A stretch of 64,000 nucleotides of DNA, taken from Streptomyces sp. NBC_00557 (GTDB lineage: Bacteria > Actinomycetota > Actinomycetes > Streptomycetales > Streptomycetaceae). The stretch's first letter is position 1. Every line of letters starts with the position of its first letter. Made by a program: the position numbers and the translations under genes. Below are positions 26,405 through 35,010 of this stretch, piece by piece. Location: assembly GCF_036345995.1 (NCBI RefSeq), contig NZ_CP107796.1:1178001-1242000 (forward strand), in the 5' to 3' direction. A model generated the notes under the pieces. It was not told where the DNA came from. It ran no database searches and saw nothing but the letters and a program-made list of their open reading frames with translations.

Positions 26405-27532
26405 TCACTCGTCTGCGGGGCTCGCCTGCTCGGCGAGTTTCATGGCCTCCTCGATGAGGGTCTCCACGATCTTCGACTCGGGGACGGTCTTGATGACCTC
26501 GCCCTTCACGAAGATCTGCCCCTTTCCGTTGCCTGAGGCAACTCCGAGGTCGGCCTCACGGGCCTCGCCCGGACCGTTCACGACACACCCCATCACCGCG
26601 ACCCTGAGCGGCACTTCCATCCCGTCGAGGCCCGCGGTGACCTCCTCGGCGAGCTTGTAGACGTCGACCTGGGCACGGCCGCAGGACGGGCAGGAGACGA
26701 TCTCCAGGCGCCGCTGCCTGAGGCCCAGGGCCTGCAGGATCTGGATGCCGACCTTGACCTCCTCGACCGGCGGGGCCGACAGCGAGACGCGGATCGTGTC
26801 GCCGATGCCCTGGGAGAGCAGCGCGCCGAAGGCCACCGCCGACTTGATCGTGCCCTGGAACGCCGGGCCCGCCTCGGTCACGCCCAGGTGCAGCGGGTAG
26901 TCGCACTGTTCGGCGAGCTGACGGTAGGCCTCGATCATCACGACCGGGTCGTTGTGCTTGACGGAGATCTTGATGTCCCGGAAGTCGTGCTCCTCGAAGA
27001 GGGACGCCTCCCACAGCGCGGACTCGACCAGCGCCTCCGGGGTCGCCTTGCCGTACTTCTGCAGCAGGCGCTTGTCGAGGGAGCCGGCGTTGACGCCGAT
27101 GCGGATCGGGGTGCCGTGGTCCTTGGCGGCCTTGGCGATCTCCTTGACCTGGTCGTCGAACTTCTTGATGTTGCCGGGATTGACGCGTACGGCCGCGCAG
27201 CCGGCCTCGATCGCCGCGAACACGTACTTCGGCTGGAAGTGGATGTCCGCGATCACCGGGATCTGGGACTTCCTCGCGATGGTCGCGAGGGCGTCCGCGT
27301 CGTCCTGCGTGGGGCAGGCGACGCGGACGATCTGGCAGCCGGACGCGGTGAGTTCCGCGATCTGCTGCAAGGTGGCGCCGATGTCCGACGTCCGGGTCGT
27401 CGTCATCGACTGCACCGACACGGGAGCCCCGCCCCCCACCGGCACCGGCCCGACGTGGATCTGCCGCGACCGCCTGCGCGGTGCGACCGGCCGGGCCGGT
27501 ACCTCGGGGACGCCCAGGGGAACGGCGGTCAT
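26405..27532 (-). CDS. ispG: 4-hydroxy-3-methylbut-2-enyl-diphosphate synthase
   Basis: Iron-sulfur enzyme of 375 aa (GcpE/IspG) that makes HMBPP from methylerythritol cyclodiphosphate in the MEP pathway. The 4Fe-4S cysteines are seen in [13 protein letters not shown] near residue 275 and [16 protein letters not shown] near 320. The barrel half is recognised by [14 protein letters not shown] and [15 protein letters not shown]. It lies 4 bp after hpnH and feeds directly into dxs. Having both an MEP entry enzyme and a late MEP enzyme in one operon suggests extra flux is made for hopanoids. Confidence 0.97.
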   Translation of the reverse strand: MTAVPLGVPEVPARPVAPRRRSRQIHVGPVPVGGGAPVSVQSMTTTRTSDIGATLQQIAELTASGCQIVRVACPTQDDADALATIARKSQIPVIADIHFQPKYVFAAIEAGCAAVRVNPGNIKKFDDQVKEIAKAAKDHGTPIRIGVNAGSLDKRLLQKYGKATPEALVESALWEASLFEEHDFRDIKISVKHNDPVVMIEAYRQLAEQCDYPLHLGVTEAGPAFQGTIKSAVAFGALLSQGIGDTIRVSLSAPPVEEVKVGIQILQALGLRQRRLEIVSCPSCGRAQVDVYKLAEEVTAGLDGMEVPLRVAVMGCVVNGPGEAREADLGVASGNGKGQIFVKGEVIKTVPESKIVETLIEEAMKLAEQASPADE

Positions 27533-27536
27533 CGCG

Positions 27537-28559
27537 TCACTCCCGGTTCCCGGAGACGGTCTCGCGCATGGCCCGCAGCGACTCCTTCAGCGAGCCCATC
27601 GTGGCGAGGACGGCGGTGGGCTCGTAGCCGCAGTGCGCCATGCAGTTGGCGCAGCGCGGGTCCTTGCCGCGGCCGTACTTGTCCCAGTCGGTGTCCTCGA
27701 CGAGTTCGCGGTACGTCGGCACGTACCCGTCGCTCATCAGGTAGCAGGGGCGCTGCCAGCCGAAGAGCGAGTAGTTCGGGATCGCCCACGCGGTGCACGG
27801 GAAGTCGACCTTGCCCTCCAGGAAGTCCAGGAAGAGCGGGGAGTGGTTGAGCCGCCAGCGCCTGCGGTTGCCGCCCGCGAAGGCCTTCTTGAACAGCTCG
27901 CGGGTCTGCTCGACACCGAGGAAGTGCTCCTGGTCGGGAGCCTTCTCGTAGGCGTAGGCGGGCGAGATCATCATCTCGTCGACCTTCAGGTCGTCGTTGA
28001 GGAAGTTGAGCACCTCGATGACGGTCTGCGGGGTGTCGGTGTTGAAGAAGGTGGAGTTGGTGGTCACCCGGAAGCCGCGCCGCTTGGCCTCCTTGATGGC
28101 CTCCACCGCCTCGTCGAACACGCCCTCCTTGGCGACGGACTCGTCGTGCCGCTCGCGCAGCCCGTCGATGTGCACGGCGAAGGCGAAGTAGGGAGAGGGC
28201 TTGAACTGGTCGATCTTCTTGCGCAGCAGCATCGCGTTGGTGCACAGGAAGACGTACTTCCGCCTGGCCACCAACTGGCGCACGATCTCGTCGATCTGAG
28301 GGTGCATCAACGGTTCGCCGCCGGCGATGGAGACCATCGGCGCACCCGACTCCAGCACCGCGCCCACGGCCTGGGCGACCGGCATGCGCTGCTTGAGCAC
28401 GCCCGCCGGGTGCTGGATCTTGCCACAGCCCTCGCACTTGAGGTTGCAGGCGAAGAGCGGCTCCAGCTCGACGATGAGCGGAAACTTGTCCCGCCTGCGC
28501 AGCTTCTGTTCGGCCAGGTATGTAGCGACCTTGATGGACTGGCGCAACGGCATGGCCAT
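27537..28559 (-). CDS. hpnH: Hopanoid radical-SAM enzyme HpnH (adenosylhopane synthase)
   Basis: Radical-SAM enzyme of 340 aa. The cluster-binding motif CNLKCEGC (CxxxCxxC) lies near residue 38, and a second Cys-rich region, [12 protein letters not shown], lies near 305, typical of HpnH (SPASM-like tail). HpnH joins a 5'-deoxyadenosyl radical to diploptene to make adenosylhopane, the first step of side-chain elongation. The ATG at 28559 was chosen because GGAGGTGA stands 6 nt upstream; the ORF is open to 28598. It follows hpnG by 5 bp. Confidence 0.96.
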   Translation of the reverse strand: MAMPLRQSIKVATYLAEQKLRRRDKFPLIVELEPLFACNLKCEGCGKIQHPAGVLKQRMPVAQAVGAVLESGAPMVSIAGGEPLMHPQIDEIVRQLVARRKYVFLCTNAMLLRKKIDQFKPSPYFAFAVHIDGLRERHDESVAKEGVFDEAVEAIKEAKRRGFRVTTNSTFFNTDTPQTVIEVLNFLNDDLKVDEMMISPAYAYEKAPDQEHFLGVEQTRELFKKAFAGGNRRRWRLNHSPLFLDFLEGKVDFPCTAWAIPNYSLFGWQRPCYLMSDGYVPTYRELVEDTDWDKYGRGKDPRCANCMAHCGYEPTAVLATMGSLKESLRAMRETVSGNRE

Positions 28560-28564
28560 CTGGC

Positions 28565-29206
28565 TCACCTCCGGGGGAGCGGCAAAGAACGGTGCCATTC
28601 GAAAAACGCGGGAAGAACAGAACGAAGAACGCGGAAAGCCGATATACCGCCGCGCACGGTGCCGATCCGGACGAGTTCGTGTTCGGGGGCGTCCACGACC
28701 ACCCGTACGGCGGCGACGGGGCGCTCCCCGTCGCGGACCGCCATCAGGAGCGTGGCCGCCGACTCCATGTCGACCGCGATCGCACCGGTCGCGAGCAGGT
28801 CGGACCGCTCGTGGCCCCGCACGACGTGATCGGAGCCGGTCAGCGGGCCGGTGTGGACCGTGCGTCCGGGCAGGATGCGCACGAGTTCCTTGACCAGCAG
28901 TTCGGTGCCCACGCAGGCGACGCTGCCGCGCGGGTCCCGGGTCTGCTCGGCGACCACCAGGTCGCCGGGATGCATGCCGGGCGCGAGCCCGGCGCAGAAA
29001 CCGGTGGCCAGCACGGCCGCGTCGGCGAGCGCCGGGTCCGCGAGCCGCCGGACGACGGAGCGTTCCGCCGCCCGGGGGCCCATGCCCGTACGGAGGAAGG
29101 TGACCGGCCCGTCCGCCCCGCTCCTGTCCCCGGTGCGCAGGGCGAGGTGCTCGATGCCGAGCGCGCAGGCGACCAGCAGCGGGACGGGGGCGGGCCGGGG
29201 GGTCAT
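28565..29206 (-). CDS. hpnG: Hopanoid-associated nucleoside phosphorylase HpnG
   Basis: Nucleoside phosphorylase-like protein of 213 aa. The core GFCAGLAPGMHPGDLVVA (about residues 68-85) and the conserved AVDMESAATL (about 145-154) mark the PNP/MTAN fold. HpnG removes adenine from adenosylhopane to leave ribosylhopane, the step after HpnH. The gene begins 1 nt after the shc stop and ends 5 nt before hpnH, so the three are one translation unit. The product acts on a membrane-embedded lipid although the enzyme has no membrane segment. Confidence 0.93.
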   Translation of the reverse strand: MTPRPAPVPLLVACALGIEHLALRTGDRSGADGPVTFLRTGMGPRAAERSVVRRLADPALADAAVLATGFCAGLAPGMHPGDLVVAEQTRDPRGSVACVGTELLVKELVRILPGRTVHTGPLTGSDHVVRGHERSDLLATGAIAVDMESAATLLMAVRDGERPVAAVRVVVDAPEHELVRIGTVRGGISAFRVLRSVLPAFFEWHRSLPLPRR

Positions 29207-29207
29207 G

Positions 29208-31232
29208 TCAGCTCCCCTTCGCCTCGGGCAGCGGCCTGCGGGCGAGCAGACCGCGTTCGAAGGGGTCGCCGTGCAGATAGCGGCCGAGCGCGGTGAGCGG
29301 GAAGACCTGCCGGTACAGGTGGTAGTTGATGGAGAAGTCCCAGGGGAAGCCGGTGCCGGTGAAGTACGGCTCGTCCCAGGTGCCGTCCTCGCGCTGGGTG
29401 TCGGCCAGCCACTGGATGCCGCGCTCGACGGCCTTGGAGTCCTTCTCCCCCGCCGCGAGCAGCGCCATCAGCGCCCACGCGGTCTGCGAGGCGGTGGAGG
29501 CGCCCCGGCCGCTCCACTCCTTGACGTACTTGTAGGAGCGCAGGTCCTCCCCCCAGCCGCCGTCGTCGTTCTGCACCCTCTCCAGCCAGGCCACGGCCCG
29601 CCGGATCGCCGGGTGGGAGCCGGGCAGCCCGGCCGCGGTCAGCGCGGGGACCACCGAGCCGGTGCCGTAGATGTAGTTGACGCCCCAGCGCCCGAACCAC
29701 GAGCCGTCCGGCTCCTGTTCGGCGAGCAGCCAGTCGATGCCGCGCCGGGTGCGCGGGTCGTGCGCGAGCCCCTCGGCGGCGAGCATCTCCACCACGTGCG
29801 CGGTGACGTCGGCGGACGGCGGGTCGATGACCTCGCCGAAGTCGCAGAACGGCAGCCGGTTGGGGAACGGGCTGGTGTTGTCGACGTCGAAGGCGCCCCA
29901 CGCGCCGTTCTTCGACTGCATGCCCAGGTTCCAGCGCACCGCCCGCCCGATGGCCTTGTCCACGCGCTCGGGGTCGTGGTGCCTGACCCGGCGCAGCGCG
30001 AGGGAGACCTCCGCGGTGTCGTCGATGTCGGGGTAGTTGTCGTTGTGGAACTCGAACGCCCAGCCGCCCGGCGGGAGCTGGGGGCGGCGCACCGCCCAGT
30101 CGCCGGGCCGGACGATCTCCTCGCCGAGCATCCAGTCGGCCGCCTTGACCAGCTGCGGATGGTCGGCGGGCAGCCCCGCGTCGACGAGCGCGATGGTGGC
30201 GAGGCAGGTGTCCCAGACCGGGGACTGGCAGGCCTCGATCATCCGGGCGCCGTCCTCGCGCCAGACGGCGAAACGGTCCAGCGAGGCGAGGCCCTCGCGC
30301 AGCACCGGATGCTGGAGGTCGTAGCCGAGCAGGTGCAGGGCGATGATCGAGTAGACGGCCGGGGGCTGGATGCCGCCCCAGCAGCCGTCGTTCTCCTGGC
30401 GCTCGATGATCCAGCGGGCGGCGGAGTTCATCGCCGCTCTGCGGAGTCTGCGCACGGCCACCTTGCGGTAGCCGCGGACCACCTTGTCGAGCCGCTGGAA
30501 CAGCCCGTCCCAGCTGGCCACCGGGGCGAGCGGCTGCGGCGGGCTGGGGTTCGCCGGGTCGGTGTGCAGCTCGTCCAGCGCGAACGGCGCCGGGCGCACC
30601 GGGCGCTTGGCGGAGACGATGGTCAGCGGCACGATCGTCTGCCGCGCCCAGCAGCCGAAGTCGTAGATGTTGAGCGGGAACCAGGTGGGGAAGTAGATGA
30701 GCTCCGGCGGGAGTTCGGGCAGATCCTCCCACTTCCACCAGCCGAACAGGGCGAGCCAGATCCGGGTGAAGACCCGGGAGGCGGCGATGCCGCCGCGCTC
30801 GCGGATCCAGGCGGACGCCTTCGCCATGTGCGGCGCGTCCGGCGCGTCGCCGGCCAGGCGCAGGGCGACGTACGCCTCGACGGTGGTGGACAGCTCGCCC
30901 GGACCGCCGTAGAAGGTGGCCCAGGTGCCGTCCTCGCGCTGCTCGCCGCGGATGAACTTCGCGGCGGCCTGCGTGGTCCGCTCGTCGCGGATCCCCAGGA
31001 ACTGGCGCAGGAGCAGGTCCTCGGCGTCCATGGTGACGTTGGTCTCCAGGTCGCCCTTCCACCAGCCCTGGGCGTCCTGCCGGGCGAGCAGGAAGTCGGT
31101 GGCGCGCCGTGCGGCGCGTGCGGCGGCTTGTTGTACCCCGGCCGTCTCGGGGGTGGTGAGGGTGGTGTCGCTGGCCGCGGCAGCGCGGGACGGCACAGTC
31201 GCCCCGGTGCTTCCGTCGGTCGTCGCTGTCAT
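29208..31232 (-). CDS. shc: Squalene-hopene cyclase
   Basis: Monotopic membrane enzyme of 674 aa that cyclises squalene to hopene/hopanol, the first committed hopanoid step. The protonating DXDD motif is seen as NYPDIDDTAEVSLALRR (about residue 410). Many QW-type repeats are visible, such as QDAQGWWKGDLE, GWAFEFHN, NDDGGWGEDL and REDGTWDEPYFTG. The C-terminal WDFSINYHLYRQVFPLTALGRYL is typical. The ATG at 31232 has AAGGGGAAG upstream. A 121-bp gap with a strong hairpin separates it from the prenyl synthase gene, so its level could be tuned separately from the operon head. Confidence 0.98.
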   Translation of the reverse strand: MTATTDGSTGATVPSRAAAASDTTLTTPETAGVQQAAARAARRATDFLLARQDAQGWWKGDLETNVTMDAEDLLLRQFLGIRDERTTQAAAKFIRGEQREDGTWATFYGGPGELSTTVEAYVALRLAGDAPDAPHMAKASAWIRERGGIAASRVFTRIWLALFGWWKWEDLPELPPELIYFPTWFPLNIYDFGCWARQTIVPLTIVSAKRPVRPAPFALDELHTDPANPSPPQPLAPVASWDGLFQRLDKVVRGYRKVAVRRLRRAAMNSAARWIIERQENDGCWGGIQPPAVYSIIALHLLGYDLQHPVLREGLASLDRFAVWREDGARMIEACQSPVWDTCLATIALVDAGLPADHPQLVKAADWMLGEEIVRPGDWAVRRPQLPPGGWAFEFHNDNYPDIDDTAEVSLALRRVRHHDPERVDKAIGRAVRWNLGMQSKNGAWGAFDVDNTSPFPNRLPFCDFGEVIDPPSADVTAHVVEMLAAEGLAHDPRTRRGIDWLLAEQEPDGSWFGRWGVNYIYGTGSVVPALTAAGLPGSHPAIRRAVAWLERVQNDDGGWGEDLRSYKYVKEWSGRGASTASQTAWALMALLAAGEKDSKAVERGIQWLADTQREDGTWDEPYFTGTGFPWDFSINYHLYRQVFPLTALGRYLHGDPFERGLLARRPLPEAKGS

Positions 31233-31282
31233 GGCTTCCCCTTCGTGCAGTCGTGCGAGTCGTGCTGCTGTGGGTCCGCCGT

Positions 31283-31320
31283 CGGCCGGTGTCCTGGTCT
31301 CGATCCTCGGACACCGGCCG
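31283..31320. other. Hairpin in the gap between prenyl synthase and shc
   Basis: A perfect 12-bp inverted repeat (CGGCCGGTGTCC / GGACACCGGCCG) with a 14-nt loop lies in the only sizeable gap of the operon (31233-31353). It has no T-run. It could act as an attenuator or mRNA-processing or stabilising element, or mark an internal promoter region for shc. Confidence 0.55.
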
Positions 31321-31353
31321 GCGACTACGCGAGGCGTGTTCGGCCGATAGTGA

Positions 31354-32490
31354 TCATCTCTTTCGTACGACGACGAAGTCGGCGAGCGCCGTGAAGGACT
31401 CCCGCACCCGGTCGGGCATGTCGACGGCGTCGAGGGCTTCGATGGCGATGGTGTGCTGACGGCGCGCTTCCTCGGCCGTCCAGTCGCGGCCGCCGGCCTG
31501 CTCGATGAGGGCCGCGCGGGCCGCGAACTCCTCCTCCGAGAAGTTCTCGAAGTCGCTGCTCTTGGCGTCCGCGGCGAGCATCTCGCCGAGCTGCTCGGAG
31601 GCGGGGCCGCCGGCCGCGAGCGCGGCGACGACCGGCAGGGACTTCTTGCGCTGGCGCAGGTCGCTCCAGGTCTGCTTGCCGGTGGCCTCCGGGTCGCCCC
31701 AGATGCCGAGCAGGTCGTCGACGGCCTGGAAGGCGAGGCCCAGGTGGTGGCCGTAGCGCTCCAGCGCGTCGGCGGTGGCGTCGTCCGCGCCGCCGAGGAC
31801 CGCGCCGATGGAGCTGGACGCGGCGAGCAGCGCGCCGGTCTTGTTGCCCTCCATCTCCAGGCACTCCTCGACGCTGACGCGGTCGCGGTGCTCGTAGGAG
31901 ATGTCCTGGGCCTGACCGTCGATCAGGGCGCGGGTGGCGGTGGTGAGCCGGCGGGTGGCGCGGCCCGCCTCGACGGTGCCGAGTTCCAGCAGGACCTCGT
32001 TGGCCAGGGCGAACAGGGCGTCGCCGACCAGGATGGCCTGGGCGGGGCCGTGCACCTTCCAGACGGTGTCGCGGTGCCGGCGCTGCTCGTCGCCGTCCAT
32101 CAGGTCGTCGTGCAGCAGCGAGAAGTTGTGGACGAGTTCGACGGCCACGGCGCCCGGGATGCCCACCTCGGGCGCGGCGCCGGTGACCTCGGCGGAGAGC
32201 ACGGCGAGCGCGGGGCGCACGGCCTTGCCGCCGTCGCCGTCGGCCGGGTTGCCGGCGGCGTCGATCCAGCCGAAGTGGTAGGCGGCGACGGTGTCCATCG
32301 GAGGCGCCAGCCGGTCGACGGCCGCACGCAGGACCGGAGTGGCCAGGGTCCGGCCGCGCTCCAGCAGCGCGGTCACGTCCACCGCGGCCCGTGGGGCGGG
32401 CGTCGAGGCCGGGGGCACAGTGGGCACAGTCTCTCCTCTTGTTGCGGTACCGGGGGTGCGGGGGCCTGCCGCGGGCTGCCGATCGGGCAT
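31354..32490 (-). CDS. Polyprenyl (farnesyl/geranylgeranyl-type) diphosphate synthase
   Basis: Trans-isoprenyl diphosphate synthase of 378 aa. The first Asp-rich motif is LLHDDLMDGDEQRR (about residue 125, DDxxD) and the second is FQAVDDLLGIWGDPEATGK (about 265). In this context it should supply farnesyl diphosphate to HpnC/D/E. The ATG at 32490 overlaps the hpnE stop in a TGATG junction. A GTG at 32427 with AGGAGAG just upstream is a strong alternative and would remove 21 residues of Pro/Thr-rich N-terminus. Chain length cannot be read with certainty; the small residues before the first motif would allow C15 or C20. Confidence 0.9.
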   Translation of the reverse strand: MPDRQPAAGPRTPGTATRGETVPTVPPASTPAPRAAVDVTALLERGRTLATPVLRAAVDRLAPPMDTVAAYHFGWIDAAGNPADGDGGKAVRPALAVLSAEVTGAAPEVGIPGAVAVELVHNFSLLHDDLMDGDEQRRHRDTVWKVHGPAQAILVGDALFALANEVLLELGTVEAGRATRRLTTATRALIDGQAQDISYEHRDRVSVEECLEMEGNKTGALLAASSSIGAVLGGADDATADALERYGHHLGLAFQAVDDLLGIWGDPEATGKQTWSDLRQRKKSLPVVAALAAGGPASEQLGEMLAADAKSSDFENFSEEEFAARAALIEQAGGRDWTAEEARRQHTIAIEALDAVDMPDRVRESFTALADFVVVRKR

Positions 32491-33923
32491 CAGGCCGCCT
32501 CCTCGAACTCGAAGAGGTGGCGGGGGCGGGGCCGGCCCAGGGCGCCGAGGGCGGCGTCGGCCGCGCTCACTCCGCTGCGGACCGCACTCTCCATGGTCGC
32601 GGGCCACCCGGTGGCGGTCCACGCTCCGGCCAGGTACAGGCCGGGGGCCTTGGTGCGGGCGCCGGGCCGCAGCCGTCCGACGCCGGGGGCGGGGGCGAAC
32701 GTGGCCGTGCGCTCCCGGGTCACGAAGAAGTCCCTCACCACGGCGCCGCGGGTACCCGGAATCAGCCGTTCCAGCTCCGGCAGGTAGCGCTCGCGGAGCT
32801 CGGAGACCGGCAGGTCGATCTCGGCCTGGGCGGCCGACTGGGACAGCGCCAGGTACTGGCCCTCGGTCAGTCCGGAGGCCTCGGTGCGGTCGAACACCCA
32901 CTGCACGGGGGTGCCCAGGGCCGCGAAGAAGGGCCGCGCGAGCACCCTGCGGTCGTAGACGACATGGACGTTGAGGATCGGCGCGGTGCCGATCGCGAGC
33001 AGCCGCTCGGGGGCGTCGAGGGCGCCGGGCGGCAGCAGGCCGTGGGCCTCGCGCTGGGGTACGGCGAGGACGACGGCGTCCGCTTCCAGGCTCTCGCCGG
33101 GAACCTGAACGCTCCAGCCGCCGTTTCCGTTGGTAGAGACGGAGGTGACGCGTGTACGGACTTCGGTGCGCACGCCCGCGGAGTCGAGCGCCTTGCGGGC
33201 CAGCCGGTCGTGCAGTTCGCCCAGCGGGACGCGGGCCCAGCCGATGTCGGCCGCGCCCGGGTCGGACAGCAGACCGGTCTTGAACACCATCGCGGCGAGC
33301 CCCAGCGAGGCGTCGGAGGCGACCGCGTTGAGGGTGGCGACCCCGACCAGGTCCCACAGGGCCTCGACGGCGCGCGCCGACTGGCCGTGCGCGGCCAGCC
33401 AGCTGCCGAAGTCCTGGGTGTCCAGGGCCGGATCGGCGAGGTCGAGCCCCTTCAGCGCGAGCGCGGCACGCCCGACGGCGGCGCGCTCGGCGAACGAGAG
33501 GTGCGGATAAGCGGCCAGGCTGCGCCCCAGATGGAGGGGGACGGGCAGCGGGTCGCGCCGCAGCCGGCCGAGCCGTCTGCCCTCGGGCTTGGCGGCGTCG
33601 ACGACGGGCACGTCCAGGCGGTCCTGCAGCGGTGCCAGTGCCGCGCCCTCGATCCGGTCGAGGAACCAGCGGTAGGCGGTGCAGCAGCGCAGGTACACGT
33701 GCTGGCCGTTGTCGACGGTCAGGTCGCCGCGCTGGAAGGAGAAGGCGAGGCCGCCCAGCCTGGGCCTGCCTTCGAGCAGGGTGACGCGGACGCCGGCGTC
33801 GGCGAGCGCGAGCGCCGCGGTGATACCGGCGAGCCCGCCGCCGACCACGACGGCGCGGCGGCCCGCGGCGCTCTCTGCTCCGGCGGTGCCGTGCGCCTGT
33901 GCGGGGCGCGAGCCGTCGCTCAT
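32490..33923 (-). CDS. hpnE: Hydroxysqualene dehydroxylase HpnE (FAD amine-oxidase/phytoene-desaturase type)
   Basis: FAD-dependent enzyme of 477 aa. The dinucleotide motif RAVVVGGGLAGITAALALADAG is near residue 22-43, followed by VTLLEGRPRLGGLAFSF. The C-terminal FAD segment is LYLAGAWTATGWPATMESAVRSG (about 430). HpnE reductively removes the hydroxyl of hydroxysqualene to yield squalene, completing the HpnC-HpnD-HpnE route. The ATG at 33923 has GGAAGGA 7 nt upstream and overlaps the stop of the small gene before it (ATGA). A longer ORF to 34082 is not supported. Confidence 0.94.
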   Translation of the reverse strand: MSDGSRPAQAHGTAGAESAAGRRAVVVGGGLAGITAALALADAGVRVTLLEGRPRLGGLAFSFQRGDLTVDNGQHVYLRCCTAYRWFLDRIEGAALAPLQDRLDVPVVDAAKPEGRRLGRLRRDPLPVPLHLGRSLAAYPHLSFAERAAVGRAALALKGLDLADPALDTQDFGSWLAAHGQSARAVEALWDLVGVATLNAVASDASLGLAAMVFKTGLLSDPGAADIGWARVPLGELHDRLARKALDSAGVRTEVRTRVTSVSTNGNGGWSVQVPGESLEADAVVLAVPQREAHGLLPPGALDAPERLLAIGTAPILNVHVVYDRRVLARPFFAALGTPVQWVFDRTEASGLTEGQYLALSQSAAQAEIDLPVSELRERYLPELERLIPGTRGAVVRDFFVTRERTATFAPAPGVGRLRPGARTKAPGLYLAGAWTATGWPATMESAVRSGVSAADAALGALGRPRPRHLFEFEEAA

Positions 33924-34048
33924 GGTGCGTCCTTCCGTACGTGCCGAGCGTGCAGGTTGAACGGTGCACGCTCCGCCGTCGCAGTCAGGGACGCCACGCC
34001 GCAGTGGAGGGTTGCCTGCCGCATGTCTCCTGGTTCGCCGTGTTCCAT
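33920..34048 (-). CDS. 42-aa small protein between hpnD and hpnE (DUF6380-like)
   Basis: The ORF encodes 42 residues with the core RQATLHCGVASLTATAERAPF and a basic, His-rich end. It starts at an ATG preceded by AGGAGG at 8 nt. The start forms a TGATG junction with the hpnD stop, and the end forms an ATGA overlap with hpnE, so it is fully embedded in the translation chain. I recall a Streptomyces family named DUF6380 with the same RATLR..ASLTATA pattern; this assignment is from memory. Function is unknown. It might assist squalene synthesis or simply bridge translation from hpnD to hpnE. Confidence 0.72.
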   Translation of the reverse strand: MEHGEPGDMRQATLHCGVASLTATAERAPFNLHARHVRKDAP

Positions 34049-35010
34049 CAGGCGCGCCTCCTGAGGGAACGGGGGGAGACATGGCGGGTCACATGCCGGG
34101 CGTCCAAACCGGACAGACCGCGTACGGCGACGTACGCCTTCTCGCGTCCGGGCAGCGAGACCCGGCCGCGCAGCACCGCCTCGGGGTCGCGTTCGATGCG
34201 GTCCAGCAGCCGGCGGTAGATGCCGGCCATGGCGGCCACGCAGGCGCCGCTGCGCCGGTCGAGCATGGGGAGCAGCTGGTAGCCCTCGGCGAAGAGGGCG
34301 CGGGCCCGTCGCACTTCGAAGTGCACGAGGCCCGCGAAGTCGGAGCCCTCCGGCGGGGTCGGCCCGTCGAACCCGGCCGAACAGCCGAACTTGGCGAGGT
34401 CGTCGGCGGGCAGGTAGGTACGGCCGCCGGCCGCGTCCTCGCGGACGTCCCTGAGGATGTTGGTCAGCTGCAGGGCGAGGCCGAGGGTGTCGGCGTACTC
34501 GGGTGCGCGCTCGGCGCCGCGCGCTCCCGGTTCGGTGCCGAAGACGCCGAGCGAGAGCCGGCCGATGACGCCGGCCACGCACCGGCAGTACACCTTCAGG
34601 TCGTCCCAGGTCTCGTAGGTCTCGCCGCGCACGTCCATCTGGACGCCGTCGATCAGCTCGTCGAGGCCGCCGAGCGGGATCGGGAAGGCGCGTGCGGCAT
34701 GGGCGAGGGCGACGGCGACCGGATCGGTGTCGTCCTCCTCGACCTCGTCCGCGCGGACCCGGGCGAGCAGCGCCCTGGTGTCCTCGAGCCGCTTCAGCTT
34801 CACCTCGTCGGCCAGGTCGCCGTCGCCGATGTCGTCCACGCGCCGGGAGAACGCGTACAGCGCCGACATGGCGCGGCGCTTGGGCGTGGGCAGCAGGCGG
34901 ATGCCGTAGGCGAAGTTGCGCGCCTGCTGCCCGGTGACGGTTTCGCAGTAGCTGTAGGCGGCGAGTACCGGTGCGGACACGTGCGACGGAGAATCCACGG
35001 TCCGGATCAC
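34048..35010 (-). CDS. hpnD: Presqualene diphosphate synthase HpnD
   Basis: Squalene/phytoene synthase-family enzyme of 320 aa. The two Asp-rich motifs are YAFSRRVDDIGDGDLADE (about residues 50-66) and LTNILRDVREDAAGGRTYLP (about 175-195). HpnD joins two farnesyl diphosphates to presqualene diphosphate, which HpnC converts to hydroxysqualene. The GTG start overlaps the hpnC stop (GTGA). Because HpnC and HpnD are paralogues, I assign HpnD to this copy from its order next to HpnE and its better conserved second motif. Confidence 0.93.
   Translation of the reverse strand: MIRTVDSPSHVSAPVLAAYSYCETVTGQQARNFAYGIRLLPTPKRRAMSALYAFSRRVDDIGDGDLADEVKLKRLEDTRALLARVRADEVEEDDTDPVAVALAHAARAFPIPLGGLDELIDGVQMDVRGETYETWDDLKVYCRCVAGVIGRLSLGVFGTEPGARGAERAPEYADTLGLALQLTNILRDVREDAAGGRTYLPADDLAKFGCSAGFDGPTPPEGSDFAGLVHFEVRRARALFAEGYQLLPMLDRRSGACVAAMAGIYRRLLDRIERDPEAVLRGRVSLPGREKAYVAVRGLSGLDARHVTRHVSPRSLRRRA

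Noticed and set aside
29203..31314. Frame of 703 codons overlapping shc on the same strand
   Set aside because: It is the +1 frame shadow of shc; the DXDD and QW motifs are only in the other frame.
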